From Rhodobacter sp. SGA-6-6 (GTDB lineage Bacteria; Pseudomonadota; Alphaproteobacteria; Rhodobacterales; Rhodobacteraceae): DNA of 64,000 nt. The stretch spans positions 372,001 to 436,000 of the forward strand of contig NZ_JAAKGP010000003.1 in the NCBI RefSeq assembly GCF_011043545.1. Reading direction: 5' to 3'. Position numbers and translations under genes: made by a program. Of this stretch, positions 17,788 through 26,043 are shown one piece after another. Under the pieces are notes generated by a model. It did no database searches. It saw only the letters and a list, made by a program, of their open reading frames with translations, and was not told where the DNA came from. Positions within the stretch are counted from its first letter, which is position 1. Every line of letters starts with the position of its first letter.

Positions 17788-18909
17788 TCAGCCTGCTTCT
17801 TGGTAGTGCGGCACCGCCGGCGCATCGGCCGAGATGCCGGTGGGAACGAAGTCAAAATCGTAACCGAAGGCGCGGGGCCCGACCGAGGCCAGCGCGATCT
17901 CGCTGCGCAGCAGCACCGGCGCGGGGACCGACAGGATGTCGATGCGCAGGCCGTAGCGCAGTTCCTCGGTGCCGATGGCGCGGCCGGTCTCGGAATCGAC
18001 GATGCAGATCAGGTCGGGCACCATGGTCAGCGGGGTCTCGTCCTCGCGCGCGATCAGGTATTCGTTCTGGATGTCCACCGTCAGCACCCTTCCCTGGTCG
18101 GCGTCCAGCCCGGCCACGGTCAGCCGGCCGCGGGTGAAGCCGGCCATGACCCGGCGGCCGATGTCGGTGACCTTGCCGCGCAGCAGCCGGATGCCGCCCG
18201 AGGTGTTCAGGATCGCCTCGACCGGATCGGCCTTGGCCGCCCGCGCCTCCAGCACCGCATTGCCCAGGGTCCAGGCCTGGCTGGTGGTGTGGGGGATGCC
18301 GAAGCGGCGGACGAAATCGCCGGTCATCGGCGCGGTGGTCATCAGCGCGGTGCAGCCCATGGCGATGGTGCCGGCGCGCAGCAGCTTTTCCAGCATCTTC
18401 GGCGAGGTCGCCTCGGTCACGATCAGCACGTTGCCGTCGGCATCGGCCAGTGCGGCGGGCTTCACCTCCTGACCATGGATGAAGAACGAGGTCATCTGCA
18501 CCTCGGGGAAGGCGCGGCCCATGCCGTCGGCATCGACCACCGGCAGGTCGGCCATCGCCGCGGTCAGCATCGGCGCGATGCCGTTACCGCCGCCGACTTC
18601 GTCGCCCAGCAGGGCATCGACCTTGCGCCCCAGGTGCTGCTCCACCGCCTTCAGCAGCCGCACACCCTCGCCGCCCTCGGCGATCTTCTCGATGCCCACG
18701 GTGGGGGCGCCGATGCCGCCGATGCCCAGGATGCGGGCGTCTGGGGCCATGTCGCCGGGGCGCACCATGCGGATGCGCCTGCCCTCGCGCAGCAGCGCCT
18801 TGGCCCGCAGCGAGCCGTGATAGGTGCTGCCGCCGCCGCCGGTGCCGAGGATGCCGCAGCCGATGGCGATGCGGTCGATGTCTTCCTCGGTCAGGGTCCA
18901 GTATTTCAT
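17788..18909 (-). CDS. DUF917 family protein (S-methyl-thiohydantoin desulfurase-like)
   Basis: The 373-residue protein is a DUF917 member with the glycine-rich LGTGGGGSTYHG (21-32) near the N-terminus and DEVGGGNGIAP near residue 98. I recall that the domain has since been linked to S-methyl-thiohydantoin desulfurase; members usually sit beside hydantoinase A genes. Here the start overlaps the hydantoinase stop by ATGA, so the two proteins probably act together or form a complex. The exact reaction is not shown by the sequence. Confidence 0.8.
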   Translation of the reverse strand: MKYWTLTEEDIDRIAIGCGILGTGGGGSTYHGSLRAKALLREGRRIRMVRPGDMAPDARILGIGGIGAPTVGIEKIAEGGEGVRLLKAVEQHLGRKVDALLGDEVGGGNGIAPMLTAAMADLPVVDADGMGRAFPEVQMTSFFIHGQEVKPAALADADGNVLIVTEATSPKMLEKLLRAGTIAMGCTALMTTAPMTGDFVRRFGIPHTTSQAWTLGNAVLEARAAKADPVEAILNTSGGIRLLRGKVTDIGRRVMAGFTRGRLTVAGLDADQGRVLTVDIQNEYLIAREDETPLTMVPDLICIVDSETGRAIGTEELRYGLRIDILSVPAPVLLRSEIALASVGPRAFGYDFDFVPTGISADAPAVPHYQEAG

Positions 18910-20450
18910 GCCCGCAGCTCCCCGATGACTTTCGCCGCGATGCGGATCGCGTTGCCCGGCAGATAGGCCAGCGGCGTTTCCTCCACCTCGGCCAGGGTGA
19001 TGCTGGCTTCGTCCGCCCCGGCCTCCACCGCCCGCGCCCGGGCCTCGGCCACCACGCCCTCCAGCGCCTTCTCGCGGCTGGTGCCTTCCAGCGAGACCAC
19101 GCTGTCCACCTCGCCCGAGACCTGGGCGATGGCCGCGCCGATGGCATTGGCCGAGCCGAAATGGTCGGGCTTCAGCGAGGCGGAAGTGCCCTCCAGCAGC
19201 CCCTCGACCAGCACCGAGCCGCCGCCGACCAGGATGGCGGGGATGGGGTCGGCGCTCGGCTTCATGCGGTCCAGCACCGTCTCGATGCTGGCCTTCATCT
19301 GCGCCAGCGCGGCGCGGGCCAGCTCGGGCGAGACCTGCGCCAGCCGGCCGCGGTCGCCCAGGTCGACCAGCCCGGCGGCCACGGCGATGTCGGTCGCGGT
19401 CAGGGTGTCGCCGCCGAAGCACAGCGCCTTTTCCGGCAGGCGGAAGCCCACCGAGTCCGGCCCGATGGCCAGGCCGTCGCCCGGCCGCACGATGCTGCCG
19501 CCGCCGAGGCCGAAGGAATAGACATCCGGCACCCGGAAGTTGGTCAGCACGCCGCCGATGGTGGCGCCCTCGCTGCGGGTGCGGGGGAAGCCGCCGACCA
19601 GCATCCCGACATCGGTCGTCGTGCCGCCGATGTCGATCACCGCCGCATCGGTCAGCCCGGTCAGGAAGGCCGCCCCCCGCATCGAGTTGGTGGGACCCGA
19701 GGCCATGGTGAAGACCGGATAGCGCTCGGCGAAATCGGCGGTCATCAGGGTGCCGTCGTTCTGCGTCAGGTAAAGCGGGCAGCGCAGCCCGAGCGCGGCG
19801 AAGGCGGCGCGGAAGGCATCCACCGTCTCGCGGCCCAGCCGGTGCAGGCTGGCGTTCAGGATGGTGGCGTTCTCGCGCGGCAGAAGGCCGGTGCGGCCGA
19901 CCCGGTGCGACAGGCTGATCGCGGCGTCCGGCATCTCCTCGGCCACGATGGCGGCGGCCTCGTTCTCCATCCGCGGATCGACCAGGGCGAAGACCGAGCA
20001 GATGGCGACGCTGCCGACGCCGCGGTCGCGCCAGCCGCGGCAGGCGGCGCGGATCGCCCCGGCGTCTAGCGGCGCGATCTCGGACCCGTCGTAGTTCACC
20101 CCGCCGCCGACCAGCGCCGCGCCGCCGTCGACGATGGCGCGCAGCCTTTCGGGCCAGTCGATCATCGGCGGCAGCGACCGGGTGGCCGCGCCGCAGAGCC
20201 GCAGCGTGCCGACCTTCTCCAGATGCCGCCCCTCGACCGCGGCGTTCAGGAAATGCGTGGTGCCGATCATCACCCCGTCCACCGCCGCGGCCTGCTCGCC
20301 CGCCGCCTCCAGCACCGCGCGGATCGCCGCGCCGACGCCCGAGGTGACATCCGCCGTGGTCGAGGACTTCACCGTCGCCAGCACCTCGGTCCCGCGCAGA
20401 AGCGCGGCATCGGTATTGGTCCCGCCCACATCAACGCCGATGCGCAGCAT
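18906..20450 (-). CDS. Hydantoinase/oxoprolinase family protein (HyuA-like)
   Basis: This 514-residue protein has the ASKHA-type ATP-binding signatures of hydantoinase A/oxoprolinase: DVGGTNTDAALL (7-18) and AVIDIGGTTTDVGML near 275, and a C-terminal GGGSVLVEGLL. ATP-dependent members open hydantoins, 5-oxoproline or N-methylhydantoin, or carboxylate ketones. It is shorter than the 690-residue HyuA of classical pairs, and no HyuB gene is present; the adjacent DUF917 gene may replace it. It is the second gene of the operon, after the Lrp-type regulator. Confidence 0.85.
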   Translation of the reverse strand: MLRIGVDVGGTNTDAALLRGTEVLATVKSSTTADVTSGVGAAIRAVLEAAGEQAAAVDGVMIGTTHFLNAAVEGRHLEKVGTLRLCGAATRSLPPMIDWPERLRAIVDGGAALVGGGVNYDGSEIAPLDAGAIRAACRGWRDRGVGSVAICSVFALVDPRMENEAAAIVAEEMPDAAISLSHRVGRTGLLPRENATILNASLHRLGRETVDAFRAAFAALGLRCPLYLTQNDGTLMTADFAERYPVFTMASGPTNSMRGAAFLTGLTDAAVIDIGGTTTDVGMLVGGFPRTRSEGATIGGVLTNFRVPDVYSFGLGGGSIVRPGDGLAIGPDSVGFRLPEKALCFGGDTLTATDIAVAAGLVDLGDRGRLAQVSPELARAALAQMKASIETVLDRMKPSADPIPAILVGGGSVLVEGLLEGTSASLKPDHFGSANAIGAAIAQVSGEVDSVVSLEGTSREKALEGVVAEARARAVEAGADEASITLAEVEETPLAYLPGNAIRIAAKVIGELRA

Positions 20451-20453
20451 CCG

Positions 20454-20957
20454 CTATCCCTTCTTCTTGCCGCCGAGGTCCGTCCCGCGGCTGAGCGCGG
20501 TCGTCCTCGTGCCGAAAACCTTGTAGAGCCGCAGCACGACCGAGCTGCTGACGCGCAGGACGCCGGGCAGCCGCCCCAGTTCCTGGTTGACGAATTCCAG
20601 CACCGCCGCATGGTCCTCGACGAAAAGCGAGGCGCTGAGGGCGGAATTGCCGCTGATCGCGGCGAGGTAGCCGATCTCGTCATATTCGGCGAGGACGATC
20701 GCCACCTCGTCCAGCCGCCCCGGCTCCACCTCGATGATCAGTTCCACCTGCACGTCGCGGCCCAGCATCGAGGGGTCGGGTATGGCGCCGATCACGATCA
20801 TCTTGGCCTGCAACAGCCCGGCGATGCGGTTGCGGATCGTGCGTTCCGAAACCGTGCCGATCCGCCCGGCGATCTCGGCCGCGGAAAGGCGCCCGTCCTC
20901 GGTCAGGTAGCCGATGATCTGCCGGTCGAGGTCGTCGATGATGTAGCGCTGCGACAT
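20454..20957 (-). CDS. Lrp/AsnC-family regulator
   Basis: The 167-residue regulator has an N-terminal winged helix (DDLDRQIIGYLTEDGRLS, then EIAGRIGTVSERTIRNRI at about 28-45) and a C-terminal RAM-like ligand domain, ending in a lysine-rich tail. It is the first gene of the hydantoinase/ABC operon, three bases before hydantoinase A, and likely senses the substrate or product. Palindromic DNA lies directly upstream. Confidence 0.88.
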   Translation of the reverse strand: MSQRYIIDDLDRQIIGYLTEDGRLSAAEIAGRIGTVSERTIRNRIAGLLQAKMIVIGAIPDPSMLGRDVQVELIIEVEPGRLDEVAIVLAEYDEIGYLAAISGNSALSASLFVEDHAAVLEFVNQELGRLPGVLRVSSSVVLRLYKVFGTRTTALSRGTDLGGKKKG

Positions 20958-20980
20958 AGGGCGTTCCGTTTCCGCATCCG

Positions 20981-21024
20981 ATTGGTGATCGTTTTTCCGA
21001 TTCGGAAATTAGTCAAGCACCAAT
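20981..21024. promoter_or_regulatory. Nested palindromes upstream of the Lrp-type gene
   Basis: An inner dyad TTTCCGA-T-TCGGAAA (20994-21008) sits within an outer inverted repeat ATTGGTG (20981-20987) and CACCAAT (21018-21024); the centres differ by less than two bases. The AT-rich stretch lies 24-67 bases before the regulator start. This suits a multi-site Lrp-type operator with autoregulation. Confidence 0.6.
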
Positions 21025-21139
21025 TGTCGAAACGGCTGCACCGGACCGCAATTCTCTGCCTGCTTCGGAAAGGCCGGTCGCAGGCGCGCAACGCGGTCCG
21101 GCCCATTCGCGCGAAGGTGTCAGAGAGGCGGGAACGCCC

Positions 21140-22690
21140 TCACAGCATGGCTTTGAGCGTTGCCAGATGGTCGGCCTCGCCGGCCGGCTTGTCCCAGCGG
21201 ATGCGCGAAATGCGCGGAAACCGCATCGCCAGGCCCGAGCGGTGGCGCGGCGAGGCGTTCAGCCCCTCGAAGGCCACCTCGACCACCAGGCTGGGGGCCA
21301 GCTGGCGCACGGGGCCGAAACGCTGGACGGTGTTTCGGCGGACGAACCTGTCCAGCTCGCGCAATTCCTCGTCGGTGAAGCCGAAATAGGCCTTGCCCAC
21401 GGGGACCAGATCCTCGCCGTCCCAGAGGCCGAAGGTGAAATCGCTGTAGAAGCCCGAGCGTTTGCCGTGCCCCGACTGGGCGTAGAGCAGCACCGCGTCC
21501 ACCACCATCGGGTCGCGCTTCCACTTGAACCAGGGACCGCGCGGGCGGCCGGCGATATAGGGCGCGTCCCGGCGCTTGATCATCACGCCTTCGATCACCG
21601 GCGCATGGGGGGCCGCGCGCAGGGCCGCCAGGTCGTCCCAGCTGGCGAAGGGCAGAAGCGGCGAAAGGTCGATCCGGGGGCTGTCGAACCGGGCCGCCTC
21701 CAGCCTCTCGCGCCGCTCCTGCAGGGGAAGGGCGCGCAGATCCTCGCCCTCCCATGTCAGGATGTCGTAAAGCCGCAGCGCCGCCGGATGGCTTTGCAGC
21801 ATCGCGCGGCCGACCTGCTTGCGCCCCAGCCGTTTTTGCAGATCGGCGAAGGGCGCCACCGCGTCGTCGCGCCGGATCAGGAGTTCGCCATCCACCGCGC
21901 CCTGCCAGGTCATGTCTTCGATGATGTCGGGGAAGGCCGCGCCGATCTCCTCGCCGGTGCGGGAATAGAGCTTGCGCAAGCCCCCCTCGGCGACCGCCTG
22001 GACCCGGATCCCGTCCCATTTCCATTCCGCGAGATAGTCCCCGGGCGAAAGCGGGGCGAGGTCCTCGGGCGTGACCGGGGTCGACAGCATCACCGGGCGG
22101 AACGGCGCCTCGGCCGCATCCGGCCGCGGGCCGCCGGCGATCCAGGCGAACAGCGGCAGGAAGGGCGGCTCCAGCCCGTGCCAGATCTCGCCGATCTCGT
22201 CCGCGCTGCGCGGGGTGTCCATCGCCAGCGCCATCCGCGCCAACCGGGCCGAGACGCCGACGCGCAGATTGCCGGTGGCGAGTTTCAGCAGCGCCAGCCG
22301 CTCGGGCGGCGTCAGCCGGTCGAGAAGGTCCGCGATCACCCCGGGCAGCGCAATCTTGCCGGTCCCGCGCAGCAGCGTCACCGCCTGCGCCACCGAAACC
22401 CCGGCATCCGCTTCGGCCTCGTCCGGCCAGATCAGGGCGATGGTTTCGGCCAGGTCGCCGACGAAATCGTAGGACAGCCGGAAAAGCTGCTCGTCCACCC
22501 GTTCCGAGGCCAGCCGCTTCAACAGCGAGGGCGAGACCTGCCGCAGGTCCAGCGTTCCGGTCAGCACCGCCAGCGCATAGCCGCGGTCCGGGTCGGGCGT
22601 GTCGCGGAAGTAATGCGACAGGATGGTCAGCTTCGCATTGCGGCCCGGCGTGAAGGCCAGACGCTCCAGCAGGCGGGCGAAGGCTTTCAT
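21140..22690 (-). CDS. ATP-dependent DNA ligase
   Basis: The 516-residue enzyme seals nicks using ATP, as the accessory repair ligase (LigC/B-type with exonuclease partner) found in many alphaproteobacteria beside the NAD-dependent LigA. It has an N-terminal DNA-binding domain of about 200 residues, the adenylation motif EWKWDGIR with lysine 224, the VDGELL and EGVMIKRRDAPY motifs, and a C-terminal OB-fold with WFKWKRD. Start at 22690 overlaps the exonuclease stop by ATGA, indicating a two-gene unit. Confidence 0.93.
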   Translation of the reverse strand: MKAFARLLERLAFTPGRNAKLTILSHYFRDTPDPDRGYALAVLTGTLDLRQVSPSLLKRLASERVDEQLFRLSYDFVGDLAETIALIWPDEAEADAGVSVAQAVTLLRGTGKIALPGVIADLLDRLTPPERLALLKLATGNLRVGVSARLARMALAMDTPRSADEIGEIWHGLEPPFLPLFAWIAGGPRPDAAEAPFRPVMLSTPVTPEDLAPLSPGDYLAEWKWDGIRVQAVAEGGLRKLYSRTGEEIGAAFPDIIEDMTWQGAVDGELLIRRDDAVAPFADLQKRLGRKQVGRAMLQSHPAALRLYDILTWEGEDLRALPLQERRERLEAARFDSPRIDLSPLLPFASWDDLAALRAAPHAPVIEGVMIKRRDAPYIAGRPRGPWFKWKRDPMVVDAVLLYAQSGHGKRSGFYSDFTFGLWDGEDLVPVGKAYFGFTDEELRELDRFVRRNTVQRFGPVRQLAPSLVVEVAFEGLNASPRHRSGLAMRFPRISRIRWDKPAGEADHLATLKAML

Positions 22691-23682
22691 TCCGGCTCGT
22701 CCTCGTAGCCGACCAGGCGCAGCGGGCGCGACGGAATTCCCTCGATCTCGCACCAGCGCATCAGCCCGTCCTCGGTGCCGTGGGTGATCCATACCTCCTG
22801 TGGCCCGAGGTCGCGGATGGTCGCGGTCAGCTGCGGCCAGTCGACGTGATCGCTGATGACCAGCGGCAGTTCGACGCCGCGCTGGCGGGCGCGGGCGCGC
22901 ACCGTCATCCAGCCCGAGGCATAGGACAGCACCGGATCGCGGAACCGCTGCACCCAGGGGCTGGCGAAGGCCGAGGGCGGCGCCAGCACCAGCTGCGCCT
23001 CGCCGGGATCGGTGGCCGGGACCAGCGGGCCGAGGTCGATTCCCTGTTCCGCGTGGTAGTCGCACAGGCGCTTCAGCGCGCCGTGGATGGCGATCGGCGC
23101 ATCATGTCCGGCGGCGCGCGCCAGGGCGATCACCCGCTGCGCCTTGCCGAGCGGATAGACCCCCACCAGATGCGGGCGGTCGGGGAACTCCGCCATGCTG
23201 GCGACCAGGCGCCCGGCCTCGGTCCTCGGGTCGGGATGGCGGAAGACCGGCAGGCCGAAGGTCGCCTCGGTGATGAAGACGTCGCAGGCCACCGGCTCCC
23301 AGGGCAGGCAGACCGGGTTCGGGGTCCGGCAGTAGTCGCCCGAGACCAGGATGCGCGGGCCGCGATCCGGGGTGATCAGGATCTGCGCCGATCCCAGCAC
23401 ATGGCCTGCGGGGTGGAAGCTGACGGTCACGTCGCCGATCCGTGTCGGGCCATCGGCGATCTGGCGGCTGGCGGCGAAGGACTCGCCAAGGCGGATCGCC
23501 ATGATGTCGAGCGTCTGGCGCGTGGCCATCACCGCGCCATGGCCGGGGCGGGCGTGGTCGGAATGGCCATGGGTGACCAGCGCGCGGGCAACCGGGCGGA
23601 GCGGGTCGATGTGGAAATCCCCCGGCGCGCAGTAGAGCCCGGCCTCGGTGGGATAGACGATCTCCTCCGCCCGCGGGGTCAT
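22687..23682 (-). CDS. Ligase-associated DNA exonuclease (metallo-beta-lactamase fold)
   Basis: The 331-residue protein is the mRNA 3'-end-processing-factor-like exonuclease regularly encoded with ATP-dependent DNA ligase. The metal site is visible in VTHGHSDHARPGH (near 38-50), with further ligands in HPAGHVLGSAQ and SGDYCRTPNP. It starts at 23682 (MTPRAEEIVYPT). The ligase-associated DEXH helicase and phosphoesterase often found with this pair are absent from the neighbourhood. Confidence 0.88.
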   Translation of the reverse strand: MTPRAEEIVYPTEAGLYCAPGDFHIDPLRPVARALVTHGHSDHARPGHGAVMATRQTLDIMAIRLGESFAASRQIADGPTRIGDVTVSFHPAGHVLGSAQILITPDRGPRILVSGDYCRTPNPVCLPWEPVACDVFITEATFGLPVFRHPDPRTEAGRLVASMAEFPDRPHLVGVYPLGKAQRVIALARAAGHDAPIAIHGALKRLCDYHAEQGIDLGPLVPATDPGEAQLVLAPPSAFASPWVQRFRDPVLSYASGWMTVRARARQRGVELPLVISDHVDWPQLTATIRDLGPQEVWITHGTEDGLMRWCEIEGIPSRPLRLVGYEDEPE

Positions 23683-23816
23683 GCGGGATGCCGCGCGCTG
23701 CCGGGGGCGATCTCGAAGGGTCTGCCGGCCATCTGTCCCGCCTTTCCGGGGTGGAGGAAGGCACGATACGGGGCGCGCCGTCATCGCGCGCGCCCCGCAT
23801 TGGTGTCATGCCGCGA

Positions 23817-24878
23817 TCAGAAGCGGTAGCTGAATCCGCCCCAGAGGCGGCCCTCGTCGCGGTGGCGGCCGCCGCGCACCCCGCCCGAGACCGCGGCGGC
23901 CCCGGCGACCAGCGCGGCGGCGGTCAGGATGAAGGCGGTCAGGATCGCGCTCTTGCGGGCGGTCTCGGCAGCGGCGATGGCGGCCTCTTCGGCCTCCTGC
24001 GCCAGACGCTCGGCCTCGGCCTGCGCCTCGGCGACCGCGGCTTCCGCCGTGGCGCGGGCCTCCTGCACGGCGGCCACGGCCTCGTCCACCCGGGCCTCGA
24101 CCTCCGCCCCGGTCTGCCCGGTGCGGCGTGCGACGGCCGCGATCAGGAAGGCGCGGTCCTCCTCGGAGATTTCGCCGGTGCGCAGCACGTTGCCGAGAAC
24201 GACGCCGCTTTGCCGTGCAAGTTCGGCGTCGTCCATCGACGGCGTTCCCGGAGAGGTGGTGCCGTCCGGCTGCTGGACGCCCTGGCTGATGCCATCGACG
24301 GCCGGCCGCATCATGGTGCTGTTCAGGTAGTCGAGCAGACCTTCCGAATCCTCCGGGACCGCAGCGCCCACGGCCTGGGCCACGCCCTGCGCCGCCCCGC
24401 CGACCGCGGCGCCGGCGCCTTGGACCAGGCCGCCGACCGCCGAGCCGGCGGCCGTGGCCGCGGTGCCGACCGCCGTGGCCGCGCCGCTGATCGCGCCGGC
24501 CGCCATCCAGGCGGTGACCAGCATCCCCAGGCCCCAGACGACCAGGCCGTTGATCCCGTCGCGCGCCGCTACCTCGTCGGCAGAGGCGTCATCGATCCGC
24601 CGCCGCATCCGGCCCGCGACATAGCCGCCGGCGAGATAGCTGACGACCAGCGAGATCACCAGCCAAAGCGCGGTGACGACCAGCCAGAGGTTGAGCGACC
24701 CCTCGCCCGGCTCGGCCGAGATCGTCGAAAGGCCGAGCGCGGCGCCGAAGGCGGTGAAAAGCCCCGCGATGGCGGCGGCGACCACCGCGCCCCCCAGAAC
24801 CGCGGCCCAGTCGATATAGCCGCCCGGGACCTCGCGGCGTGGCGCGGCGGCGGCGGTCATGGCTTCCGTGCGTTCCAT
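23817..24878 (-). CDS. Membrane protein with coiled-coil region, unknown function
   Basis: The 353-residue protein has four main hydrophobic segments: about 23-50, 65-88, 107-145 (Gly/Ala-rich with glycine-zipper-like repeats), and 315-335. Between the third and fourth lies a cytoplasmic region with an Ala/Glu-rich coiled coil at about 268-312. Good ribosome site GGAGGGG precedes the start. I recognise it as a type common in alphaproteobacteria but know no function; a stress-related envelope role is only a guess from the small companion protein and the TspO gene downstream of it on the other side. Confidence 0.7.
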   Translation of the reverse strand: MERTEAMTAAAAPRREVPGGYIDWAAVLGGAVVAAAIAGLFTAFGAALGLSTISAEPGEGSLNLWLVVTALWLVISLVVSYLAGGYVAGRMRRRIDDASADEVAARDGINGLVVWGLGMLVTAWMAAGAISGAATAVGTAATAAGSAVGGLVQGAGAAVGGAAQGVAQAVGAAVPEDSEGLLDYLNSTMMRPAVDGISQGVQQPDGTTSPGTPSMDDAELARQSGVVLGNVLRTGEISEEDRAFLIAAVARRTGQTGAEVEARVDEAVAAVQEARATAEAAVAEAQAEAERLAQEAEEAAIAAAETARKSAILTAFILTAAALVAGAAAVSGGVRGGRHRDEGRLWGGFSYRF

Positions 24879-24890
24879 GTCGGCCCCTCC

Positions 24891-24965
24891 TCAGCGCAGA
24901 CCGAGAAACGACAGGATGGCGAGAACCACGACCACAAGGCCGACCAGATAGATGATGCTGTGCAT
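24891..24965 (-). CDS. 24-residue single-pass membrane micropeptide
   Basis: A tiny reading frame (MHSIIYLVGL, then VVVVLAILSFLGLR) starts after a good ribosome site GGAGGGA and ends just upstream of the ribosome site for the membrane protein gene at 24878. It is one hydrophobic helix with almost no tail. I have seen very similar micropeptides annotated as hypothetical proteins in alphaproteobacteria. It is probably co-transcribed with the downstream membrane protein and could be its partner. Confidence 0.65.
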   Translation of the reverse strand: MHSIIYLVGLVVVVLAILSFLGLR

Positions 24966-25103
24966 GAAGGTCCCTCCCAAGTGCCTGTTCAGGCAGTTCC
25001 GGATAATTGCCGATGCGGCGGGGTGTCGGGTGCCGCATCGGGAGGGGAACACCAAGACCTCTGTTTTGGTTCCATCTTTTCGGCGCGCGGCGGCGCGGCC
25101 GCG

Positions 25104-25550
25104 TCAGTTCAGCCGCCAGATCGCCGCATTGAGCAGGGTCGCGAAGGAAACCCAGGCGAGATAGGGCAGGAACATCGCCGCCGAAAGCGGCTCCCTGCGC
25201 CGGGCGCGGATGGTGAAGGCGACGATGGCTGCCAGAAGAAAGCCGATGACAACCAGCGCCAGCGCCACGTTCTGCATCCCGAAGAAAACCGGCGACCATG
25301 CGTAGTTCAGCAGCAGCTGCACGATCCACAGCACGCGCAGGCCCTGGTCCCGCGACCTTTCCCACACCCGCCAGCCCACGATGCCGATGATCACATAGAG
25401 GAGGGTCCAGACCGGGCCGAAGACCCAGTTCGGCGGGTTGAACGACGGCTTGGCGAGGGCCTCATACCAAGGCCCGGGAAGGTTCGTCCAGCCGATGATC
25501 CAGCCGCAAAGAACGACCGGAACGACGAACAGAACCAGCTTCAAAGGCAT
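25104..25550 (-). CDS. tspO: TspO/MBR family protein
   Basis: The 148-residue protein is a five-helix membrane protein of the tryptophan-rich sensory protein/translocator family, which binds porphyrins and regulates tetrapyrrole-linked or oxygen-linked genes in Rhodobacter. Hallmarks are KPSFNPPNWVFGPVW (about 33-47), LLLNYAWSPVFFG near 80 and the tail LNAAIWRLN. The start at 25550 follows AGGACCGGAGG closely. An in-frame start at 25766 would add an uncharacteristic 72 residues and is rejected. Confidence 0.92.
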   Translation of the reverse strand: MPLKLVLFVVPVVLCGWIIGWTNLPGPWYEALAKPSFNPPNWVFGPVWTLLYVIIGIVGWRVWERSRDQGLRVLWIVQLLLNYAWSPVFFGMQNVALALVVIGFLLAAIVAFTIRARRREPLSAAMFLPYLAWVSFATLLNAAIWRLN

Positions 25551-25772
25551 CCTCCGGTCCTTTCCCTTCCAACGCCCGCCCACGCGCGGGGCGCCGCATT
25601 GCCAGCCTCTCGCCGTTCGAGGTCCGGGATAACGCGCGACGCGACGCATCGTTCCGGGGGCGTAAGGCACCGGGAACACGTCGGGCTCCGGGAACGAGCG
25701 GCCGGGCAGAAAGGAAATGCGGCCGAACGATCCGGCCTGGAGCTTCGCCAGGCTGAGTGCCGCCACCTAAGC

Positions 25773-25798
25773 AAATGGCGCCCCGGAGGGCGCCATTT
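25773..25798 (-). terminator. Terminator downstream of tRNA-Gly copy 2
   Basis: A perfect 11-bp stem AAATGGCGCCC/GGGCGCCATTT with a 4-base loop lies 26 bases past the tRNA 3' end on the tRNA strand and ends in T residues. The remaining DNA up to the tspO start holds nothing else I recognise. Confidence 0.75.
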
Positions 25799-25824
25799 GT
25801 GCTCTTGCAAAACGCTGTCCGAAC

Positions 25825-25899
25825 TGGAGCGGGCGATGAGATTCGAACTCACGACCCTAACCTTGGCAAGGTTATGCTCTACCCCTGAGCTACGCCCGC
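25825..25899 (-). tRNA. tRNA-Gly (anticodon GCC), copy 2
   Basis: This gene is identical base for base to the tRNA at 6635-6709, with the same orientation, encoded CCA and anticodon loop TTGCCAA. Flanking sequences differ beyond one or two bases on each side. Confidence 0.97.
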
Positions 25900-25994
25900 A
25901 CCGTCTGGACAGGCGGTGATCTAGTCAGGCGCGGGGCGGGACGCAAGGGGGAAAAACGCGGGCGGCGGATTTTTCCGCCGCTTTCCCCGAGGCG

Positions 25995-26016
25995 CCGGAA
26001 ATCGCGCGATTTCCGG
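25995..26016 (-). terminator. Perfect 22-bp palindrome after the pyc/DUF2314 operon
   Basis: CCGGAAATCGC is followed directly by its reverse complement, giving a loopless 22-bp palindrome 28 bases beyond the DUF2314 stop and about 95 bases before the tRNA-Gly 5' end. It probably ends the pyruvate carboxylase operon; there is no T-run, so a protein-binding site is possible. Confidence 0.45.
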
Positions 26017-26043
26017 GCGCGGAGTCCGCGTGGCGGTCGCCGG

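Noticed and set aside
6710-25824. Genomic island between the two tRNA-Gly genes
   Set aside because: No integrase, transposase, shift in codon style or attachment-site duplication beyond the tRNA itself is visible.
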